Assembly (NCBI GenBank): GCA_030697645.1
Contig: JAUYPI010000016.1
Span: 1 to 59,413, forward strand
Length of the DNA: 59,413 bases
Reading direction: 5' to 3'
Source: a bacterium
GTDB taxonomy: Bacteria; Patescibacteriota; Minisyncoccia; Phycocordibacterales; VMGT01
Under the pieces are notes generated by a model. The model had not been told where the DNA came from and made no database searches. It saw only the letters and a program-made list of their open reading frames with translations. The position numbers were made by a program, and so were the translations under genes. Positions 18,558 through 26,244 of the stretch are shown piece by piece. Every line of letters begins with the position of its first letter. Within the stretch, counting starts at the first letter, position 1.

Positions 18558-20681
18558 TTACAGAATGCTCTCTGGATTGACATCGATCGCAAAGGTAGGT
18601 GAGAGAGTGCTGAGGAGCCCGAGGAGTGCCTCGTCCGGCCAGAGAGCGCGGGGGATTTTGAGGAGAGCGTGCATCTGCGTGTTGCCGCGCGGTGTGTTTG
18701 TCGGCGCGGGGTAGATGACCGGCGTATACGCGGCGAGCATCGTTTTGATGTGCTCCATGTCTTTTATGAGCGCCTCGCGCGCTCCGGCGCGCGAGATTTT
18801 CACCAGCGTCGTGAACGGCGGATAGCCGAAGCGTTTGCGCTCCGCAAGCTCTTCGCGGATAAAGTCGCTCGTGTGGCCGGAGAGCGCTTGAGAAAAAAGG
18901 CGGTGTCCGGGGCTTCGGGTTTGAATAAGAAATGTTTTGAGCGCGCGCGAGCGGAGGGTGAGGAGGAGGTGAAAGACGCGCTCATTCATGCGGAAGTCGG
19001 GAAGGGCAAGGAGCGAATCGAGCGAGGCGACGACGATATGCTCGATATCGTCGGTGAGGTAAGGGAGCGTCATTTCGGTTGAGATGAGAATGCCAGCTCG
19101 CGAGTCGAGAAAGGTGCGCACCGCTTTTTCGGCCTTCGGAGCGCTCGGCGTGCTGTCCCCGTCTACTCGCGTGATGGGTACTTCCGGCACACGAGCGCGG
19201 ACCGCATTTGCAACGATCTCCGTGCCGACGCCGAGCGCAACGAGCTTCCAACCGCCGCAATTCACGCATGTCTCGTGCGCGTCGCGCTCAAGAGAGCAGC
19301 GGTGGCAGCGGAACAGAGGCCTCGCTTCGCTCGGCTCTCTGTTCTCTGGAAACCCTCGGTTTCCAGCCCCACCAGCAAAGTTTCTTTCTGAAACTTTGCT
19401 GGTGGGTGCTTTCCTCCACGGGGAATACTCGGGTTTCCCCGGACCCCCTTCCTCTGCCTCGGAATTGAAATTCCGAGGCAAGAAGACATTGCGCCGCGGC
19501 GCGCTGTGGAGTACTACCGCGGCGGAGCAGCGGCGGCAGAGCACGACGCGCTCGCAGTCGCCGCAGACTATCGTCGGCGCGAGCCCGCGCCGCGCGGTGA
19601 AAATAAGCACGCGCTCCTCTGCCTCGGTACTCCGGTGGATCAGCGCCTCTGCTTCCTCGGAGAGCATCGCGCGGCGGGAGGCACTCGCCCTGCCTTGTGG
19701 CGGCGCGTTCTTTTTTTTCGCCATGTCAACAAGTACCATCCGCGCGGCGGTGAGCGGTCGGAGCGTGGGCGGGACCAGAGCGTGCGCCTCTCCCGACTCG
19801 GCGCGGTAGAGCGTCTCAGCACGGAGCAGTGCAGAGCCGAGCACGAAACGCGCACGGGCGGCGCGGCACACCTCCTCTGTCGCGCTGCGTATGTCGAGGA
19901 AAGGCCGCGCGAGGTGCTTGTAACTGCGTGACCCTTCCTCCTCGAGTATATAGACAGCACAGTCTCGCCTCGGGAGGCTGAGTGCACTACCCGTCCCGAC
20001 GATGAGTAGTGGGTGGGGCTCCTCGAGTGCTCGGCGCCAGAGCGAGACAAAAGATGAGCGCGGCTTGATCTCGCCGTGGATCAAGATGGAGTATTGCTCG
20101 ATCCCTTTTGAGAGCGTGCGCGCGAGACGACGCGCGAGATAGACGGTCGGCGCGAGCACCATGACCGACTCCTCTTTTACGAGAGCCTCGCGTATGAGGC
20201 GCCGATACACTGCCATTCGCTCGTCCTCCGGCGCTTGCACGATTTCTGGTTCAGGCGGGGCGAGCATCGTTCCCGTGACTGTTGCAGAAGACGCAAAGGG
20301 AAAGAGAACGTTTGCGTTTTTGGTCGGCGCGCCCGAGATCTCCCGCGCATGTTCGAGAACCGGCTTGGGGATAAGGTCAAAAATGACGCTCCCCGTCGTT
20401 GTGGCGGCGAGGCGCGCAGTCTTTGTTGCCGCGGCGATGAAGGAAGGGAGGAGGAAACGCGCTGCCTCAAGGCTCTCAATGCGACGGAGCTCGTGCTCGA
20501 GCGAGCGGATGCGCGATTTTGCGCCGCGCACGTCTTCGACTGCGGTTACAATTGCCGGGATCTTTCGCGCTCTGAGCGGCACCGACACGAGCATGCCAGA
20601 CGATACTCGCTCGGAGGTAAAGTAGGTGAGGGTTTCTCTGCCGACCGCCTTTGCGATGGGGATGACGTCGAGGACATACAT
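18558..20681 (-). CDS. priA: PriA-like primosomal protein N' with lost helicase motifs
   Basis: A ~707-residue PriA homologue. The N-terminal 3' DNA-binding domain (DVIPIAKAVGRETLTYF) and zinc module (CGDC, CRRC, CHRC, CVNC) are clear, as is the C-terminal AERKRFGYPPFT. The ATPase motifs are missing: the Walker A GxTGSGKT position reads QAPEDERMA, DEEH reads LEEEGSRSYK, and the arginine-finger motif GRAGR reads LRSRA. It may load the replisome by binding alone, without unwinding. A ~60-residue insert (residues ~395-455) between the two zinc C-x2-C pairs is coded by a palindromic element. The ATG at 20681 is chosen; GTGTACACC directly precedes it, as at clpC and mreC. Confidence 0.85.
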   Translation of the reverse strand: MYVLDVIPIAKAVGRETLTYFTSERVSSGMLVSVPLRARKIPAIVTAVEDVRGAKSRIRSLEHELRRIESLEAARFLLPSFIAAATKTARLAATTTGSVIFDLIPKPVLEHAREISGAPTKNANVLFPFASSATVTGTMLAPPEPEIVQAPEDERMAVYRRLIREALVKEESVMVLAPTVYLARRLARTLSKGIEQYSILIHGEIKPRSSFVSLWRRALEEPHPLLIVGTGSALSLPRRDCAVYILEEEGSRSYKHLARPFLDIRSATEEVCRAARARFVLGSALLRAETLYRAESGEAHALVPPTLRPLTAARMVLVDMAKKKNAPPQGRASASRRAMLSEEAEALIHRSTEAEERVLIFTARRGLAPTIVCGDCERVVLCRRCSAAVVLHSAPRRNVFLPRNFNSEAEEGGPGKPEYSPWRKAPTSKVSERNFAGGAGNRGFPENREPSEARPLFRCHRCSLERDAHETCVNCGGWKLVALGVGTEIVANAVRARVPEVPITRVDGDSTPSAPKAEKAVRTFLDSRAGILISTEMTLPYLTDDIEHIVVASLDSLLALPDFRMNERVFHLLLTLRSRALKTFLIQTRSPGHRLFSQALSGHTSDFIREELAERKRFGYPPFTTLVKISRAGAREALIKDMEHIKTMLAAYTPVIYPAPTNTPRGNTQMHALLKIPRALWPDEALLGLLSTLSPTFAIDVNPESIL
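19318..19490. repeat. GC-rich palindromic element inside priA
   Basis: Four hairpins in a row, among them GGAAACC/GGTTTCC, CCACCAGCAAAGTTTC and inverse, and CCTCGGAATT/AATTCCGAGG. Its minus strand shares GGGGGTC(C)GGGGAA, CCGTGGAGGAA and TGGAAACCG-GGGTTTCCA with the element at 31256-31436. It has no stop codons in the priA frame. Confidence 0.75.
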
Positions 20682-20722
20682 GGTGTACACAATTTCTAAT
20701 TTTCAATAACCAATTTCCAAAT
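20682..20722. repeat. heptamer array between the 20723 gene and priA
   Basis: On the minus strand, GGAAATT/GGTTATT/GAAAATT units end in GAAATTGTGTACACC at the priA ATG. It also links the two genes of a likely minus-strand operon. Confidence 0.7.
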
Positions 20723-21556
20723 TTACAACCCCGCGTTGTGTAATGTGATTGAGAAAATTTTTGGTCCGTCGCCGATGTAGAGCGTCGCAGTGTCAGTGTT
20801 GGAGCGCACAAACCGAGGCGATTCACCGAAATAGATCGACTGGAAGTTACGCTCTGGTGCTGCGGTGATTTCAAGCGCATAGACGCCCTTGCCTATGGCG
20901 ATGAGGAGAACGTCGTCGCGCCCAGGCGCAAACGCCAAAGCGCGTGGTGGCTTGGTGACGTTTGAGAGAAGCGTAATCGTGCTTGCGCACGCACCTCCTT
21001 CACAGAATCCGACGGGGAGCGCTGTCTCATCGCCACGCCACTCCGAAACGAGCTCACGAGTGGTAGGATCGTACCACACCGCGAGAGCCCCATCTGCGGA
21101 GCGCAGCGGAGCAGCCTGTGTCGGCACGAGGAATGTAACGAGCGCGTTTTGGGCTACGATATATTTTTCTGTTCCTGGATCGAGCGTGACGTGTGGAAAA
21201 TCCTGCGCGATCGTAAACGCGTGGTAGGAGCGCGTTTGCGTCGTGCCGTCAATGACGACCTTCTTGAACCAGGGCGAGGTCCCCGGTGCTCCAAGGAGGA
21301 GCATGTGCTCACCTTCCGCCAGGCTCTCACAGAGCTTTTGCTCGTTCGCGCGGCTTGTCTTTGCTTGTGTATCGTCTACATAGAGTACGGAGGCCGCCAG
21401 CGGCGCGGTCACGCAGGCTTTTCCGCGCGTTATGCGCGCGAGGCCGCCGCGCCCAACCCGCCAGCCGCTCTGAAAAAGCGCGGCGAGACCAAGGATAATC
21501 CCGAGCGCAAGCGCGATTGCGCTTATGAGAACCGTAGGGTTTTTCGGTATCCGCAT
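20723..21556 (-). CDS. Membrane-anchored protein with PEGA-like domain, unknown function
   Basis: A 277-residue protein with one N-terminal membrane helix (TVLISAIALALGIILGLAAL) and an extracytoplasmic part. Residues ~45-95 (VLYVDDTQ, LAEGEHMLLLGAPG, WFKKVVI) resemble a PEGA-type beta domain. The remainder has repeated strand-turn patterns that could form part of a propeller. No enzyme motif is seen. The ATG at 21556 is chosen so that the protein begins MRIPKNPTVL; an extension to 21718 would overlap the divergent gene's start. It is upstream of priA with ~40 bases between, so co-transcription is likely. Confidence 0.6.
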   Translation of the reverse strand: MRIPKNPTVLISAIALALGIILGLAALFQSGWRVGRGGLARITRGKACVTAPLAASVLYVDDTQAKTSRANEQKLCESLAEGEHMLLLGAPGTSPWFKKVVIDGTTQTRSYHAFTIAQDFPHVTLDPGTEKYIVAQNALVTFLVPTQAAPLRSADGALAVWYDPTTRELVSEWRGDETALPVGFCEGGACASTITLLSNVTKPPRALAFAPGRDDVLLIAIGKGVYALEITAAPERNFQSIYFGESPRFVRSNTDTATLYIGDGPKIFSITLHNAGL

Positions 21557-21616
21557 GATGCACCCATGATGGCATATTTTTGGGCTTTTGCGAAGCGCGA
21601 TAAATTCGACGGGCGT

Positions 21617-21645
21617 TTGACGTGTGAACCCTGGTGTGTTACCAT
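21617..21645 (+). promoter_or_regulatory. Promoter of the 21705 gene
   Basis: TTGACG, a 17-base spacer and TACCAT, within the region between divergent genes. An AAAGGAAGAG SD follows. Confidence 0.4.
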
Positions 21646-21704
21646 AATTTAGGCTTGAAAACGTCCCTGTTTTTTGTTCACAATGAAATCTAAAGGAAGA
21701 GAGA

Positions 21705-22478
21705 ATGGCAGTGCCCACAGCACCCTATCGCTTTCGCATGAGTGAGCGGGCCATCTACGCGGAGATTTTCTTTCCAAAGAAGGTCGTGTACATGAGCCGA
21801 ATTTATCTCGCGCTGGAGGCAAGTCTCAAAGAAAGTGTAGTGAAGCGTGACTTGACAACGAATGCAGCGAGCCTGTTGGTCGAATTGCAGGACTACACCA
21901 ATCTCTTCGATCCCAATCAATACAGAAGGACCCATCCCCGTACTACAGCGATCACGGTCGCGGAAGCGCATCAACGCATCGCACGATATCGAAGTGTGAT
22001 CGCTGGTTGGTCAATCTATGAAGTTGATGGCGTCTACAGGAACCCGCGTCGTGACCAACCGGACGATGAGTTGACACAGGTGGTGCGGCTTGTCTTTCGT
22101 CCGGAGAATCATATCAGGAGGAGCGTACGACGGCTCATCGCAGAGCGGTCTATGGGTGACGTCCTGCAAGCCATGATTGCGTGGGCGATTAGCGACTCAT
22201 ACCTGCTCGCAGAGCAGTTTTACTGGCATGAGTCGGAAGAGCAAAAGTTCATGACGCGACACGAACCATGGCCCCAAGCGAAGCGTGCTTTCGCCCTTCA
22301 GTACTACAAACCTATCATGCGCCAGCTCGCCAAGTGGATAGACGACTGTGCTCTCTTGGTGTTTGGATTTCTCGTGCGCAGATTCTGGCGTGAAGTTGTA
22401 CGGCGCGGAACGCGGGAGGATGAAATTTGGGTGACCAGCTTCTTTAACCTCGGGGTAAACAGGGTTGTGCGGCAGTGA
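21705..22478 (+). CDS. Unknown protein, 257 residues
   Basis: I do not recognise this protein. It is soluble and rich in Arg, Tyr and Trp, with a probable helical C-terminal half (MRQLAKWIDDCALLVFGFLVR may include a short hydrophobic helix). A good SD (AAAGGAAGAG) precedes the ATG. It is AT-richer than core genes and followed by a second small SD-led gene with its own promoter, so the pair looks like an acquired accessory block. No catalytic motif is evident. Confidence 0.6.
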   Translation: MAVPTAPYRFRMSERAIYAEIFFPKKVVYMSRIYLALEASLKESVVKRDLTTNAASLLVELQDYTNLFDPNQYRRTHPRTTAITVAEAHQRIARYRSVIAGWSIYEVDGVYRNPRRDQPDDELTQVVRLVFRPENHIRRSVRRLIAERSMGDVLQAMIAWAISDSYLLAEQFYWHESEEQKFMTRHEPWPQAKRAFALQYYKPIMRQLAKWIDDCALLVFGFLVRRFWREVVRRGTREDEIWVTSFFNLGVNRVVRQ

Positions 22479-22493
22479 TGTATTCGGTATAGT
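22465..22493 (+). promoter_or_regulatory. Promoter of the 22535 gene
   Basis: TTGTGC (22465-22470), a 17-base spacer and TATAGT (22488-22493), overlapping the end of the previous gene. The leader contains GAGGAGG. Confidence 0.55.
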
Positions 22494-22534
22494 GCTAGAG
22501 GAAATGATGAACACTACATTCATGAGGAGGTTCT

Positions 22535-22852
22535 ATGGCATTACCAAGCGTGATCGAGATTCTAGTGAAAGACATAGCACTGGAGTTTGACCATCCAGAA
22601 ACAAGGGAAGAGCCGCCGGAGGTTTACCTGACGTCGCTGCTCATGGCGATTATCGAAGACCTTGGTGGTTCTTCGGCTAGTACGCATTATACTGTTGAAA
22701 AAGCAGACTACCTCGATATCATCGCTGAAGCAAAATCTGCTCTAGAGAGTTCGCAGCTCCCACAAACTTTTCTCAAGAGGGTAGAAAAGGAACGAAAGAT
22801 TAATGGCCGCAGACAGTACTACGCAGCGTACAAACGGCGTCAGCGCGCGTAG
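22535..22852 (+). CDS. Small unknown protein, cassette-like
   Basis: A 105-residue protein with an acidic N-terminal half and a very basic C-terminus (KRVEKERKINGRRQ, KRRQRA), which could contact nucleic acid. No family is recognised. It has an SD (GAGGAGG, 5-6 bases before the ATG), its own promoter and a terminator at 22879. It ends ~140 bases before the CtpA-type protease start. Confidence 0.6.
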   Translation: MALPSVIEILVKDIALEFDHPETREEPPEVYLTSLLMAIIEDLGGSSASTHYTVEKADYLDIIAEAKSALESSQLPQTFLKRVEKERKINGRRQYYAAYKRRQRA

Positions 22853-22878
22853 AGTGACACAGCGTCGCATCATTATGG

Positions 22879-22916
22879 AGCCGGCTTCCTTTGAGGAGCC
22901 GGCTTTGTTTTTTCTT
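22879..22916 (+). terminator. Terminator after the 22535 gene
   Basis: AGCCGGCTTCCT and AGGAGCCGGCT form an 11-bp stem with one bulge, followed by TTGTTTTTTCTTTT. Confidence 0.85.
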
Positions 22917-22958
22917 TTGAGTGAAGATAATCGGGAGAATTCAATAGAAGACTGTAGT

Positions 22959-22987
22959 TTGCCGTACCAGAAGTTTGTGCGTATACT
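22959..22987 (+). promoter_or_regulatory. Leaderless promoter of the S41 protease gene
   Basis: TTGCCG (22959-22964), a 17-base spacer and TATACT (22982-22987), 7 bases before the ATG. The mRNA would begin at the start codon. Confidence 0.65.
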
Positions 22988-22994
22988 ATTTATC

Positions 22995-24290
22995 ATGCGA
23001 CTTTATGAGAATGGGACAAAAGGAGCCCTGTTTCTCCCCGCGCTTGCCGGCATCCTGATGCTTGCCGGCGCGTTTGTTGCGGGTACCTATGTCGGCGTGA
23101 CGAACCGCCCCGCGATAGAGGCGGCGGTTGGAGTTAAAAACAAAGAAGAATTAAAGCCGGAGACGGTTGATTTCGAGCCCTTCTGGCGTTCGTGGAATAC
23201 TATCAACGAAAAGTACGTCTCGGGCAATGGGGCAGACGACCAGAAAAAAGTCTACGGTGCGATCAAGGGATTGACCGATTCGCTCGATGATCCCTACTCG
23301 GTCTTTTTAGATCCCGAGGAGTACAAGCTCTTTCAGGAGACGCTCACCGGGAACTTCGGCGGCGTCGGCATGGAGATCGGGATGCGCAACGACACACTCA
23401 CCGTGATCGCGCCTCTCAAGGGTACCCCTGCCGAGCGCGCTGGCATCCGCACCGGAGACAAGGTGGTTGAGATAGACGGCACGCCGACCTCCGGCATGTC
23501 GCTTGAGAGGGCTGTCTCGCTCATTCGGGGGGAGAAAGGTACTGCGGTGAAGCTCACCGTGGTGCGCGAGGGTGAGAAAAAGCCGCTCGAGTTTACAATA
23601 GTGCGCGACGTGATCGAGATTCCGACGATCGAGACCGAGAGCAAGTCTGGGAGCGCTGCTCTCACTCCGGGCGAGGGAGGGGAGCGTGTCGGAGAGCAAA
23701 CGCGCGGCGTTTTTATTGTCCGCCTTTTTAACTTTACCGCGACGTCTCCCGACTTATTCCGCCGCGCGCTCCGCGAGTTTATCGCGCTCGGCACGACGAA
23801 CAAGCTCATCCTCGATCTTCGGGGGAATCCGGGCGGTTTTCTCGACGCCGCCGTGGAGGTCGCGAGCTACTTTCTGCCTGCGGGAAAAGTGGTCGTGAAA
23901 GAGGAGCTCTCAGGAGGAGTCGAGGGCAGGGTACACCGCTCGCAGGGTTACGACGTGTTTAATGATAATCTGCAAATGGTGATTCTCGTCAACAACGGGA
24001 GTGCCTCAGCCTCCGAGATCGTCGCCGGCGCACTCCAGGAGCACGGCATCGCGACGCTTGTTGGAGAGAAGACATTTGGCAAAGGCTCCGTGCAGGAGCT
24101 GATTGGCATCACCGATGACACGGCGCTCAAGCTCACGATTGCCCGCTGGCTCACGCCAAACGGCGTGTCAATCTCTGAGTCAGGGATCACGCCGGATGTC
24201 GTTGTCGAGATAACGGAGGAAGACATCGAGGCCGAGCGCGATCCACAACTTGATAAGGCGATTGAAATTTTAGGGACGAGTAATCAGTAA
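22995..24290 (+). CDS. C-terminal processing protease, S41 family (CtpA/Prc-like)
   Basis: A 431-residue membrane-anchored protease. N-terminal helix (ALFLPALAGILMLAGAFVAG), a helical region with DDPYSVFLDPEEY, a PDZ domain (~residues 120-195, with GMEIG and GIRTGDKVVEIDG), then the S41 core: LDLRGNPGGFLDAAV, nucleophile Ser in NGSASASEI (~335) and catalytic Lys in GEKTFGKGSVQ (~360). It cleaves C-terminal tails of extracytoplasmic proteins. The ATG at 22995 fits the -10 box 7 bases upstream; in-frame extensions to 22803 cross the previous terminator and are rejected. Confidence 0.93.
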   Translation: MRLYENGTKGALFLPALAGILMLAGAFVAGTYVGVTNRPAIEAAVGVKNKEELKPETVDFEPFWRSWNTINEKYVSGNGADDQKKVYGAIKGLTDSLDDPYSVFLDPEEYKLFQETLTGNFGGVGMEIGMRNDTLTVIAPLKGTPAERAGIRTGDKVVEIDGTPTSGMSLERAVSLIRGEKGTAVKLTVVREGEKKPLEFTIVRDVIEIPTIETESKSGSAALTPGEGGERVGEQTRGVFIVRLFNFTATSPDLFRRALREFIALGTTNKLILDLRGNPGGFLDAAVEVASYFLPAGKVVVKEELSGGVEGRVHRSQGYDVFNDNLQMVILVNNGSASASEIVAGALQEHGIATLVGEKTFGKGSVQELIGITDDTALKLTIARWLTPNGVSISESGITPDVVVEITEEDIEAERDPQLDKAIEILGTSNQ

Positions 24291-24372
24291 CTGGTAATCA
24301 GTAACTAGGGAGCGACGTGAGATCGTTTGGGCGTTGCACGTCCCCAGTTACCAGTTGCTAGTTACCAGTCCC
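24270..24372. repeat. heptamer inverted array (AGTAACT type) before rplI
   Basis: Left arm AGTAATC AGTAACT GGTAATC AGTAACT, a core with GCGACGTGAGATCG, right arm CAGTTACCAGTTGCTAGTTA. It begins inside the last codons of the S41 gene and ends 9 bases before rplI. Confidence 0.9.
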
Positions 24373-24380
24373 TCAAAATT

Positions 24381-24842
24381 ATGCGCGTCATTTTTTTACA
24401 AGACGTTTCGAAGATCGGCCGAAAGTTTGACGTCAAGGACGTTGCGGACGGCTACGCGCGCAATTTTTTGCTGCCGCGAAAGTGTGCGGTACTTGCAACA
24501 CCTGATGCCGAGAAGCGGCTCGCGGCCGAACGCGCGCGATCCGAGGCAAGTCGCGCGCTCGCGGGAGAGCTCCTCGCACAAAATATCCGCGCGCTTGAGG
24601 GCGTAAAGATCGAGCTTACGGCGAGAGTGAACGTTCGAGGTCATCTTTTTGCGTCGGTCGGGCAGGAAGAGATCGCGACGGCGATAGCCGCCGCGCGCCG
24701 CGTAGAAATTCCCCCCGAGCTCATTCAACTCGAGAAGCCGATCAAAGAGGTGGGGGAGCATGCGCTCGCCGCGCGGAGCGGCGAGACGATAGCCCACTTT
24801 GTGCTCAGTGTAAAACCACTCGAGCAAAAAAAGGGTACTTGA
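24381..24842 (+). CDS. rplI: 50S ribosomal protein L9 (bL9)
   Basis: A 153-residue bL9. The N-terminal rRNA-binding domain begins MRVIFLQDVSKIGRKFDVKD and continues with the conserved VADGYARNFLLPRKCA. It is followed by the long connecting helix and a C-terminal domain ending in HFVLSVKPLE. It binds 23S rRNA domain V at the base of the L1 stalk. bL9 is known to be absent from some CPR lineages, so its presence helps place this genome. The start is set by the family N-terminus and the array end. Confidence 0.95.
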   Translation: MRVIFLQDVSKIGRKFDVKDVADGYARNFLLPRKCAVLATPDAEKRLAAERARSEASRALAGELLAQNIRALEGVKIELTARVNVRGHLFASVGQEEIATAIAAARRVEIPPELIQLEKPIKEVGEHALAARSGETIAHFVLSVKPLEQKKGT

Positions 24843-24867
24843 TTTATTCAACGCGCCACGATACTAT
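24839..24867 (+). promoter_or_regulatory. Promoter of the 24918 gene
   Basis: TTGATT (24839-24844), a 17-base spacer and TACTAT (24862-24867). The -35 box overlaps the rplI stop codon. Confidence 0.6.
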
Positions 24868-24917
24868 TTTAGCGGATGTAGGTGGTATTTCGTCGCTTAC
24901 TCTGAAAGGAGAGGGGC

Positions 24918-25292
24918 ATGGTTGCTTTGCTCGAAGACGTGCTACGGGATGAAGAAGTACAGGTGGCAGTAGCCGAAAATGCGACGGCAGAGGGTGCACT
25001 GGAGGTCGCACAGGAAATACCGGACGAGATTTCCCTCGAGCTCACTTGGCGAGATATTCGGCGAGGTCAGCCCGTTGATCCTCTGGCGTGCGCTTTTGCT
25101 CTCGCGGCACGGCGGGCATATGGCGGGCCTATTTCGGTCAAGGCGAATGGTCTCTGGCTCAAGGGCGCATGGTTCTTGGCTTCTCCAGAAATGATGCGTT
25201 GGGTTCGCCGTTTCGATCATTGCGCATGGCTTCGTCCATTGTCTCTTTTGTGGCTCCGGCCCATCCGTGTCACCCTGAGACGGATGACATAA
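24918..25292 (+). CDS. Small unknown protein, cassette-like
   Basis: A 124-residue protein with no recognised family. The N-terminal half is acidic (EDVLRDEEVQ, EIPDEISLEL), the middle has LACAFALAARRAYGG, and the C-terminus is Trp/Arg-rich (WLRPLSLLWLRPIRV) and could touch membranes. It has its own promoter, an SD (GAAAGGAGAGG) ~5 bases before the ATG and a terminator after it, so it is a self-contained unit placed between rplI and rpmA. Confidence 0.6.
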   Translation: MVALLEDVLRDEEVQVAVAENATAEGALEVAQEIPDEISLELTWRDIRRGQPVDPLACAFALAARRAYGGPISVKANGLWLKGAWFLASPEMMRWVRRFDHCAWLRPLSLLWLRPIRVTLRRMT

Positions 25293-25300
25293 AAAACAAG

Positions 25301-25342
25301 CACCCCGTCTCACATAAAAATGGATGGGGTGCAGCTTTTTTT
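25301..25342 (+). terminator. Terminator after the 24918 gene
   Basis: GCACCCC pairs with GGGGTGC across a ~19-base loop, followed by AGCTTTTTTT. It also faces the end of rpmA on the other strand. Confidence 0.75.
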
Positions 25343-25343
25343 A

Positions 25344-25616
25344 TCAAACCACATGCGCAATCTTCTTACTGATCGTTCGTCCGTCAAACCGCTTGTGGCG
25401 TTTGTCGCGGAACTCGACATGGCCGTCCGCGAGCGCAAAGAGCGTGTGGTCGTGGCCGATGCCGACGTTCTCTCCGGCGAGAATTCTCGTGCCGCGCTGG
25501 CGCACGATGACCGCGCCGCGTCGGGCGCGCTCTCCGGCGGAGAGTTTTATGCCGAGGTATTTTGGTTGTGAGTCGCGGAGGTTTTTTGCGGAGCCGCCGG
25601 CTTTACGATGGGCCAT
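25344..25616 (-). CDS. rpmA: 50S ribosomal protein L27 (bL27)
   Basis: A 90-residue bL27 starting [20 protein letters not shown], with [22 protein letters not shown] and [12 protein letters not shown], all family hallmarks. The N-terminal tail reaches the peptidyl transferase centre. There is no Firmicutes-type cleavable extension. rplU (L21), its usual partner, is not next to it. Its start lies ~10 bases from a heptamer array that also serves the divergent gene at 25724. Confidence 0.96.
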   Translation of the reverse strand: MAHRKAGGSAKNLRDSQPKYLGIKLSAGERARRGAVIVRQRGTRILAGENVGIGHDHTLFALADGHVEFRDKRHKRFDGRTISKKIAHVV

Positions 25617-25625
25617 GGAGTTGAG

Positions 25626-25722
25626 CTTTTAGCTGTTAACTTATAGCTTTTAGGAGACAACGAACAGTACGGACGCAATGCGGCGTCCCTCTAAAAGCTA
25701 ACAGTTATAAGCTGGTGTTGAC
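25626..25722. repeat. heptamer inverted array (AGCTTTT type) between divergent genes
   Basis: AGCTTTT AGCTGTT AACTTAT AGCTTTT, a core with GTACGGACGCAATGCGGCGT, then the inverse CTAAAAGCTAACAGTTATAAGCT. It lies between rpmA (-) and the 25724 gene (+). Confidence 0.9.
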
Positions 25723-25723
25723 T

Positions 25724-26149
25724 ATGCACGATATCATTCAAAAAATCAAGCGATGGGCGGAGACTCCTGAGATCACTACCGTGGCCATTATTATTTTCGT
25801 CGGACTTGCGAGCTTCGGCCTCGGGCGGCTCTCCGCGCTTGAGACACTCCGCGAGCCGGTGCGAATAACTGCGAGCGTAGCAGAAACGGTCGAAACTGCG
25901 GGACATCGGATGGCCCGCAGTTTCGATGGCATTGTCGGCGTATCGGAGTCGGCAGGATCGGTGCGTACTACCGTGAACTTCGATACCGGAGGAAAAGTCC
26001 TCGGCTCGAAAAACGGCACAAAATATCACTTCCCGTGGTGTTCAGGCGCGCAGCGCATCAAGGAGGAAAATAAGCGCTGGTTCGATTCTGTCGCTGCCGC
26101 TCGCGCCGCGGGCTACAGTCCAGCCGGAAACTGCAAGGGGCTGGAGTGA
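25724..26149 (+). CDS. Membrane-anchored protein with Ada-type metal-binding-like domain
   Basis: A 141-residue protein with one membrane helix (TTVAIIIFVGLASFGLGRL), a ~45-residue spacer and a C-terminal domain SKNGTKYHFPWCSGAQRI ... GYSPAGNCKGLE. The pattern K-Y-H-x3-C ... C near the end resembles the small Ada-like/'SPOR-adjacent' Zn-binding module often attached to nucleases. No nuclease domain is present, so its job is unknown. The ATG at 25724 follows the array directly. Confidence 0.6.
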   Translation: MHDIIQKIKRWAETPEITTVAIIIFVGLASFGLGRLSALETLREPVRITASVAETVETAGHRMARSFDGIVGVSESAGSVRTTVNFDTGGKVLGSKNGTKYHFPWCSGAQRIKEENKRWFDSVAAARAAGYSPAGNCKGLE

Positions 26150-26244
26150 GTTGTCAGTATGATAGTGTTGAGTGTGGCGACTCGCTTAAAAACTACGGAT
26201 AATTATACTGGACCGAGACGTTTATGTAGCGGAATCATACATGT

